From: Ottelia alismoides
Lineage: Eukaryota; Streptophyta; Magnoliopsida; Alismatales; Hydrocharitaceae
DNA length: 64,000 bases
Direction: 5' to 3'
Assembly (NCBI GenBank): GCA_037367405.1
Contig: JAZKJV010005749.1
Span: 1 to 64,000, forward strand
This document shows positions 47,301-56,300 of this stretch, one piece after another. Under the pieces are notes generated by a model. It searched no databases, was not told the origin of the DNA, and worked only from the letters and a program-made list of their open reading frames with translations. Made by a program: the position numbers and the translations under genes. Numbering within the stretch: position 1 is the first letter of the stretch; each line of letters starts with the position of its first letter.

Positions 47301-50300
47301 GGATGAACTGTGGTTGGTATGGAGTAGGTTTCCTTAGATCCCATGGCTTGTTGGTAGGGACTGCAATGTTACCTTGTTGGTGGACAATTACCCTCAGGGC
47401 CTCAGACTAGCGGGGACAAGATCTTGTTTCTAATGATTTTTCTGAGGTAATTGATGAGTTTGGGTTGGAGCATATGGATGTGTACAAATGTTGGTACATC
47501 TGTTATAACTCCTTGTTGCTATCTCGCATTGATCGATCTTGCAAGTCGAGATGATGGAGATGCTTTCGCTTTCTTCTTTGGGGGCCATTCCCAGATTGCA
47601 CTCTGATCATTCATCGCTATGAAAGGATTTGGGGTGGACTATCATCCCATGCGTTTTCTTCATTTGGAGAGGTCTTGGCTCTTAGAGGGTGGGTTCAGAG
47701 AGATGATCGAGGGTTTCTAGCGTGAGCATCATGTTGTTCGGTTGGCTACTAAGAGAGTGGCAGAAAAGCTGACCACATTAAGGAAGGTGCTTATCGCCTT
47801 AAAAAAGGAGAACTGTCAGAAAGCGAGAGGAGGGAAGAGAGGTGGCTCAGTAGTATGTAGTTCAACTGGATGGCATTAAGGAAGATCACGATCTTGATCT
47901 ATACAAGATGCACGTGAAGTTTCTTCAAGAGGATGACTAGAAGAGGGAGGTGGAATAGGGGTTTAGACTGCGATATAAGTGGTTATTAAAGGGTGATGTG
48001 AATGCCTATTTCTTCCATGCAATGGCGAGAGGTAGGTATAGAAGGAACCTCATGCATTCCTTATTCATGGGTGACAAGTGGTTCCATGGGGAGCAATGAG
48101 CATGCAGTTGGTTTGATAGTGGTGGTTCATTTTAGGAGTTTGAGTAGGTACATGTGCACGAGAGGACGTTGGCTTGGTCATGGGGTATCAGGGATGCCAG
48201 TGGATTAGGTAGATGTGCTGGTTTGTGAATTTTGTATATTTGAAGTGAAGATGTTTTCAATGCTGATCGGTGTCTTGGTTTGATAGTGGTGGGTCATTTT
48301 AGGAGCTTGAGTAGGTGCATGTGCATGAGAGGATGTTGGCTTGGTTATATGGGGGTATCAAGGATGCCAATGGATTAGGTAGACACGGTAGTTCCTGAAA
48401 TTTTTATATCTGAACTGCAGGAAGATGTTTTCAATTCTTATTGGTGTGGCGCTGATGGTTTCTCGGTTTTCTTCGGAGTGATACAAGAGGTTGTTGATGT
48501 TGACGTCATGGAGCTAATGGAATTCTGACGGCCCCGTGCTTTCAATCCTGTGAACATGGTGCTTATTTTCCTTCTTCCTAAGAAGGATGTATGCTGGGGG
48601 GATGGGGGGGGGACTTTCGCTTGATTGCATTGTCGAGTGCTATTTACCTTATTGTGGACAAAATGTTAGCAAATCACCTTTTGGAGATTTTGAATCTAAT
48701 TATCTCCTCTTTGTATACACATTGATTCAACTGATGGTTGACATGGTGTTGGCAATTTTTGGCAATTGACATGGTATTGGCAATTGAAATGAGCAATGAT
48801 TGAAAACAGAGAAAGGTAAAATGGTTTCTTTGAGAGATCAACTTCTTCAACGTTATCATTGTTTGACCGTGATTCTCCCGCAACAAAAAGGAACATGTAG
48901 GAGAGTGAGGATGAAGGGAGCGACATAGGGTTGGGTGGAGGTTCCATGTCGGAGAGATAGCCACCGCCATTTGCGTGACCTCTCGCAACCTGCGGAACAT
49001 CGTGTAAACCCCTTCAGTATGGGCTGCTATCGTTGTGGGTCATCTCGGCACTGGGCGAGATCTTGTAGAGAGCCAATCAGGTGTTTCGTGTGCAAGGGTT
49101 TTGGGCACAGAGGCCGTGTTTGTTCAAAGCGGATGGTACCTCCCATTCAGCCCGAGGTGCTGATCGGAGAGGGAGGACCGGAGGCCCTTTTTCTCGCGTC
49201 TTCGGATGTGGGAGCGATATCGAATGGGAAGTTTCAGGGTGATGTGATTGAGATCAGCCCTTGGATAGTGGCGGCGAGAGGCCTATCAAAGGAGGAAGGT
49301 GCCTGCTCCAGTGATCTGCCGTCGACAAATCAAGACTTCGGTGGCATCGATTATGCATCTGGGATGGCACCATGGGGTTCAAATTACTGGAAAGAATTCG
49401 CGTCAAGGGTCTGCCGTTCTCAAAGCGCAACCTACCGGACAATCGGGCTTTGCTAAAAGGGATTGCAGAGGTTTCGGGGCTCGAAAGCAATGGTTGCTTG
49501 CCCGGGGACCCACTGGATCCCATCCTGCTGGTGCGTCATCTAAACCCATTGAGGCTTGGATGGTGGAAGGTTCAGACGCGGGGGAAGACGATCTTCTTGG
49601 AGCTCTCATCGCTGAATCTGACCAACCGTCTCGACAATCACCATCATCGCGGGTATCTTGGAGATGTGGCTTATGATCTGGGAGGGGGCCCGTAGGAGGC
49701 AGGCGACAGATCCAGCCGGAAGCTGATGAATTCTCGGGGGGAGCCGGCGACGAGTCCGGCGGAGACCCTTCAACTCCCGCAAAGCATTCAATTCGAGGCG
49801 TTTCAAGGAACATTCAAACCGAGAGTTGTGTCGGTCCGTCTCCCGGGAAAAGACGTTTCTGTTGAGGATGTGGGTGGCCTCGTCTTTTGAATTAGAGGCA
49901 CGTGGGGCCTCGCCCGTTTTTCCACTCGGACCTGAGAACCTGGGCGTCACGACTGACCTGACTATGGGTCCGGCTCCACCTTCGGTGCTTCTGGATGTCC
50001 CGCTGCACCCCTAAGGGCGTCCCGCCACCTCCTCGCTGTTGGAACCACATCTCAGGGAGGGGACAATCTCTGCGGCTTCATCGGGTGGTGTGGATGCAAG
50101 GTGATAGGCCAGGAGGGGACGGGGGGTGTGAACGTGGGTCGCCCGGCCGATGGTGTTGATGTGGGTGGGGGGTGGGGGACTGCCCGCTTAACATCCCACA
50201 AGGGCAGGAAGGGGGCGACGTGGTTGGTTGGAGGACCACGACCGAGTCAGTTGTGGGAGAGCCCCGGCGGCTTTCAAACTTGGTTGAGGTATGGAGGGTT

Positions 50301-53300
50301 CCGGGTCGTTAGAACACCCTCGTTTTGGGGCTTGCTACTCCAGACGGGATCTCCCAAGACCCGTGAGAAGAAAGATATGACGTGCTACGGTGCGGGCAAT
50401 GGCGACTAGCGTTAGTGGAGCAGTTCTGGCTTATGATCTGGAGAAGAAAGATATGACGTGCTCCAGTGATGACGCGCTGTGTGATCGACAGCAGACGGCC
50501 CTGACGAACCGGTTCTGGCTTCTGGATAGAACCGTCGCGGAGCGGCTGGGGGTGGTGCCCCCGAAGATGATGGCCACAGGTGTTACCAAATGAAAATCCT
50601 CTCCTGGAATGTGCGGGGTGCGGGCCAACCCGTAAAGCGCCTGGCAATAAAGAACCTTGTAGATGAGGTGAAGGCTGATATTTTTCTGATTCAAGAAACT
50701 AAGGCTTCGAGAGGGGCAGAGGAAGTCTTGAGAGATCTCGGTAGGAGTGACCGGTTCGGTGTGGTTGGCTTGGAGGCTACGGGTGCCTTTGATGGTTTGA
50801 TTACGGGCTGGAAAGACGATTATTTTGAGCTGATTACGGTATCTCGCTCGCATTCGTCTTTATCTGTGGTGCTCAAGAGGCGCGAGTATGATTTCTCCTT
50901 CCTGGTCTCTAACGTTTATGGTCCCGCGGGCCTGGAATGTAGCTCATTGGCAGCAGAAGTGGAGGCTTTGGGGGCGACGCGCGAGGAAGGAGTTTGGCTG
51001 ATCGGGGGTGACCTGAACATTACGCTCCTGGCAGGTGGCCAGCCGCATATGGGTGGGGTCAGAGACCTGTAATCACATAACTTTCGGAGGGTGTTGAATG
51101 CGTTGGATCTCTCGATTATTGACGCTACTGGTTGCTCGTATACTTGGCGCAATGCGAGGTCTCGTTCGCATCTGGACAGATTTCTCTTGTCAATCGAGGA
51201 GGTGGAGACATTCCCATTTTCGAGGGCGTGGGCGTTGCCACGGGCGCACTCGGATCACACGCTGATCCTGTGGACCTCCGGGGAGGAGGCGAGGAGCAGA
51301 TTTACGTTCCGGTTTGAGTGGTGTTGGTTACTTGAGGAGGGATTTCACGAGGACATTATGGCCCGTTGGAGAGAATGGGCTTCAGAAGGGACGACGGTCG
51401 CCTGCTTCTCTGAGAAGTTGGCACTTCTAAAAGTGCATCTTACACGGTTTGGCGGGGAGATTAAGCGGAGAAGAAAGGTCAGGAGAGTGGAGGCGCATGC
51501 TGGCGTTTCTCGTCTCGACAAGCTGGATGACGAGAGAGGTCTCGAACCGGAGGAGCTTGGGGAGAGGCTGAATTTTCTTGAGGAGCTTCTGTTGGAAGAC
51601 CGTAAAGAGGAAGTTGAATGGAAGCAAAGGTCTAGACAAAGATGGCTACGCGATGGTGACGCCAACACACGGTTCTTCCACAACATGGCGTCGGGGAGGC
51701 GGCAGAGAAATTTTATCCACCAGTTTCTTGTGGGGGAGCAGAGGGTGTCAGGACAGGCCCGCCTTGGCAGCGCGATCCGGGAACATTTTGTGGCGGCCTC
51801 AAGGAGGCAGAGGCGATGCGGCGGGGGGTGGTTGGGAAGAGGGGTCAGACGGTTGACTGATTTGTAGGTGGTTGCGTTGCAGGCGCCATTCTCAAAGGCG
51901 GAAGTGAAGGGAGCGGTCTGGGGGTTGAATGCAGAGGGGGCATGGGCCCGGATGGTTTCCCAGTCTTCTTCTACAAGGAATTCTGGGAGATGTTGAAAGG
52001 AAGTGCGCCTTGAAAAAGCACCTTGCTTTTATCAAAAAAGGCGACGCCTTGGGCCGCCTAGGCGCCTATGTATAACGCCTTGTCTTGACATTTGCAACTT
52101 TGTTATAATTTTGTGATATTTATAACAAATATCTCTTCTTTAGTTTTCAGTAGTTAAAGGCTACCGCAATTTAAGGAAGTAATAACATGGGTATTGTGAA
52201 AAAATATTGTTTATGATCCTCCTTATTTTATACTGAATATATGCCATTTTTTAGTTCCATTCATGTATATTACCTTTATAATCCTCATAAACAATTTTTG
52301 ACCCTTTCTCAAAAGTATCATTTATCTGACACATTTCCCTTTCCCATTTTTAAATCTTATAACTTTCTTATTCTTTTATAATAATATCCATTATAATTTA
52401 CCATTCACAACAACAACAACAAAGCCTTTTCCCACAATTAAGTAGGGTCAGCTACATGGATTCTTCGCCTCCATTCAGATCTATCTTGGGTCAATCTCGG
52501 ACTTATATCCAAAAAGCTAAGATCCCTTCGTATAGTCTCTTTCCAACACTTCTTGGGCCATCCTCGCCCTCTCTTAGCCGGCTCAACATCCCAACACTCG
52601 CATCTCCTAACCGGTGCATCAGTTGACCTTCTTTGCAAATGACCAAACCATCTTAAGCGGTTTTCTCGCATCTTATCCTCGATCGGAGCTACACCCACTT
52701 TCTTTCTAATTGCATCATTCCGAATCCGATCTTTACGTGTATGCCCACACATCTATCTTAGCATTTTCATTTCTGCTACAGCCATTCTCTGCACATGTCT
52801 ATGGTTCACAGGCCAACATTCAGAACCATAAAGCATAGCAGGTCTCACGGCTGCTTTGTAAAACTTTCCTTTAATTTTTAAAGGAATTTTCTTATCACAA
52901 AGAACATCGGAGGCTCCTCTCCACTTTAGCCAGCCTGCATTTATTCTATTAGTAACATCTCCATCAATTTCCCCATCATGTTGCAATATAGATCCCAGAT
53001 ATATAAAAGAATCTCTCTTCTGAATGTTATCGTCACCAATCTTCACCTCGATTCCTTCACCATTGCTTCATCAAAGGTGCATTCCATATATTCCGTCTTA
53101 GCCCTACTTATACGAAAGCCTTTAGTCTCCAATGCATGTCTCCAAACCTCAAGCTTCTCATTTACTCCATCTCTAGTCTCGTCAATCAACACAATATCAT
53201 CAGCAAATAACATACACCAAGGTAACTCATCCTGAATGTGACTTGTCAACTCGTCCATAATCAAAGTAAAAAACTTAAGACAATTCATTATAATTATAAT

Positions 53301-56300
53301 TTACCATTACAAATCTAAAATTTATATCTAATAATATATATATATATGGATAAGACAATTCATTATAATTATATGTAAGCTTTACATTTCACAAGTCTAA
53401 AACATTTCTTTAAACTAACAGGTTCCAATGATCATAATAGAATTATAAAAAACTTATATATTAGACTGATAATTAAATAATGATAAAAAAGGGCTTTTCG
53501 GGAAAATGTCTAGGCGTGCCTAGGCGCCCAGATTTCACGCCTTGTCGCCTTGCCGCCTTAATAACCATGGTTCTTGCTCCCCAAGAAGGAAACTCCTGAG
53601 GGAATTGACGACTATCGACTGATCGCGTTATCTAACGCGATCTACCTTATCGTCGCTAAGACCCTGGCGAACCGTCTTAAGCTTGTACTGGATTCGGTGA
53701 TCATGCAGGGGCAGTCTGCTTTTATTCCTGGGCGGCAAATGGTGGATGGGTTGTTGATGGCAACAGAAATCTACCTCAAGTGGAAGAGGTCGAAGACGAA
53801 GGGTGTGCTGCGGAAGCTTGACTTTTCCAAAGCTTATGACTGCGTTGACTGGAACTTTTTATGGTCGTCGTTGAGGCGGAGGGGTTTCTCGGAAGTGTGG
53901 ACGGGTGGATGAAAAGATATGTTACAACCTCTTTTTACTCAATCCTTGTGAATGGTAGCCCGGAGGGTGGTTTCTTTCAACCGCAACGTGGGGTGCGTCG
54001 GGGGTACCCTCTGGCCTCGCTGCTTTTCGTTTTGGTTACCGACGCCTTAGCGGTTCTGTTTAATCAGGCGGTGGACGCAGGTTGGTGCAAAGGCTTTCGC
54101 CTGGAAGATATTTCCATTCCCATTTTACAATATGCGGATGACACGCTGCTACTGCTGGGCGGATCGGGGGAACAAGCAGAGAATGCGGCAAAACTGGTGG
54201 GTATCTTTGGCGAGCTCTCCTGTTTGGTATCTAACAACAGCAAGTCCACGATCATCACTTTCGGGATGCGCGGCGGCGAGCGTAAGAGGATAGCAGAGCT
54301 CACCGGCTGCCCCCTGGGGATGCTGCCCATATCTTACCTGGGTTTACCATTGGTGGACGGTAAACTGAGGAAGACGGACTGGGACGTCGTAATTTATAGG
54401 ATGGAACAGAGATTAGCGGGATGGAAGGCTATCACCCTATCCCGGGGTGGTAAGTTAATTTTGCTAAAATATGTGCTATCGGCGATACCGCTATTTTTCT
54501 ACTCCACGCGCCTTTAACCTGCTAGGGTCCGAAGGAAGATTGAAGCACTTATGAAGTCGTTCTTCTGATCTGATGGCAAGCAACAAAAGTCTGGGATGCA
54601 CCTGGTAGGCTGGAAGGTCGTGACACAAGTAAAAAGGGAGGGCGGGCTTGGCGTTCGTGACGTTGAATGCATGAACAAGGCATTTCTAGCGAAATGGGTG
54701 TCCCAAATCTGGGGACCTTCTTCTTCTCTTGTGCTCAGGTTGCTCCGTAAGGTCTATGGCGTGGGGGGTGAGCTTGTGGCGGGGAGAGCAAGGTGGGAGT
54801 CACTGCTTTGGGCTGGTGTTCGGGAAGTTCTCTCGACACTCGTGCATAAGCTGCGATCGCAGGTTGGGGATGGTCATTTGTTCAGCTTCTGAGGTGACGA
54901 CTGGACTGGTGAGGGGAAGCTTAGTGCACGGTTTCCGAGGGGTTCGCTCTTGCGGCCTCGCGGGATGTTTTGCTCTGCCGGATCATGGGGTCCGGCATGT
55001 GGGCTCCAGAGTTCATCAGCGCGTTATCTGAGTAGAGACTGTAGGATTATCTCAGGATGCAGTCGGAGTTGCTGAAGTCGATTGGTCTCACATCGACGAC
55101 CCCTGTCGTCTCTGCTGACCACTTCGTGTGGGAGGGGGGGAGGTTCTCTACGAAGAAGGCGTATGAGGAATTGAGATAGCCATCGGAGGAGCTAGACTTG
55201 GAGTTTTCTCAGGACCTACGTGTGATTTGGGCGTTTAAGATACCGTGTAGGGTCAAGATCTTTCTGTGGTGCTTAAGGAGAAACTGCATCTGTGACAAGG
55301 TTAGGCGGACTCGTATCTTCGGGACGCAGGACACGATGTGTGACAGATGCCAGTACCAGCAGGAGGATGCAGATCATATGTTCTTCAAATACCCCTTCTC
55401 GGTGGGGGTTTGGAGAGAGCTAAGTTTGTCTTGGCTCAAGACTGATGACGTGGCGGCGTTTTGGTGTTCGGTCCGAATGGTGGGGTGCGGTTCTATGGAT
55501 GACGTCTCTCCTGCCTTGACAGCCCTTTGGGCAATCTGGTTGGGACGAAATGACTGTATTTTCAGGAACCAGATTTTCTACTCGGAGAATGTTTTGTCAC
55601 ATTGCAAAGCCCTTTACAATTTCTGGACCTCTCGTTAATATAACTCTTTATCTTTAATGAATATATTGAGGCGGTATCTCCCGACTTGGGAGACTACCCA
55701 AAGCGCTTTCATAGAAAAAATGATTGTTTGACTGTTGAACATCTTTATTTCGGAGGGGTTTTCAGTTGTGTGGATTGCTTGATGCAAAGCTGCATTATTA
55801 CTACCTTGTATTCTTTGCTAGTGGTCATCGCGAAAGTGAGAGTTCTTTCAACTGCAGAGGGGTGCATCTGGATTTGCTCTTTGCTCTGCTGGGATGGGTG
55901 CATCTGGGCGATTTCTTTGATGGGATCATGCGAACGAAGATTTTAATCCTTTTGTTACAGTAGGTGACGCTATTTTTTTTGTTGAGGGTGAGGACCAAGA
56001 GGTTATGGCAGTCTCGGTTGTTCAGGATATTTTTAGTGATATTTCTTGACTTCGGGCCAACCACGGCAAGTTGGCTTTTGTCACCTGTGGGCTATCCTTG
56101 ATTGAGAGCAAGTGGCGTCGTACCGTGCTAGGTATTTAAAGGTTCACATCATCTATTTCTTGGCTGGGACTACCCTTTAGTTTGTGGTTGGCTCTGGTAG
56201 GTGGACTGGTTACTGTTGATTGAAGAAATTGAGAAAATGCTAGGCCTATTGAGAGGTGGGAGGATGGTGCTTCTTAAGACAGTGCTCTCGACCATTGCGA

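Larger units (their letters stand above)
50590..55638 (+). pseudogene. L1-G ORF2 (endonuclease, reverse transcriptase, zf-RVT), split by an inserted element
   Basis: Starts [27 protein letters not shown] with Asn7, LIQETK with Glu36, [23 protein letters not shown] with Asp141 and Asn143, then SDHTLILW carrying the last Asp-His. One in-frame TAA at about 51070 is the only stop before 51867. RT begins near 51890 ([30 protein letters not shown]), then a gap of about 25 residues at the insertion, then [20 protein letters not shown] at 53574. Next are [31 protein letters not shown], the intact [13 protein letters not shown] at 54127, [19 protein letters not shown] and [20 protein letters not shown]. 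The zf-RVT domain ([16 protein letters not shown]) lies at 55340-55385. Three frame changes and two stops besides the insertion. Confidence 0.92.
48871..55719 (+). mobile_element. Full-length L1-type LINE (L1-G), best preserved in the window
   Basis: Flanked by ATCATTGTTTGACCGT (48855-48870) and ATGATTGTTTGACTGT (55720-55735), a 16-bp duplication with two mismatches. It starts GATTCTCCCGCAAC and ends in a short A run at 55715-55719. ORF1, ORF2 and a 3' UTR are present. Removing the element at 52005-53569 leaves about 5.3 kb. It inserted into L1-F. Confidence 0.92.
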
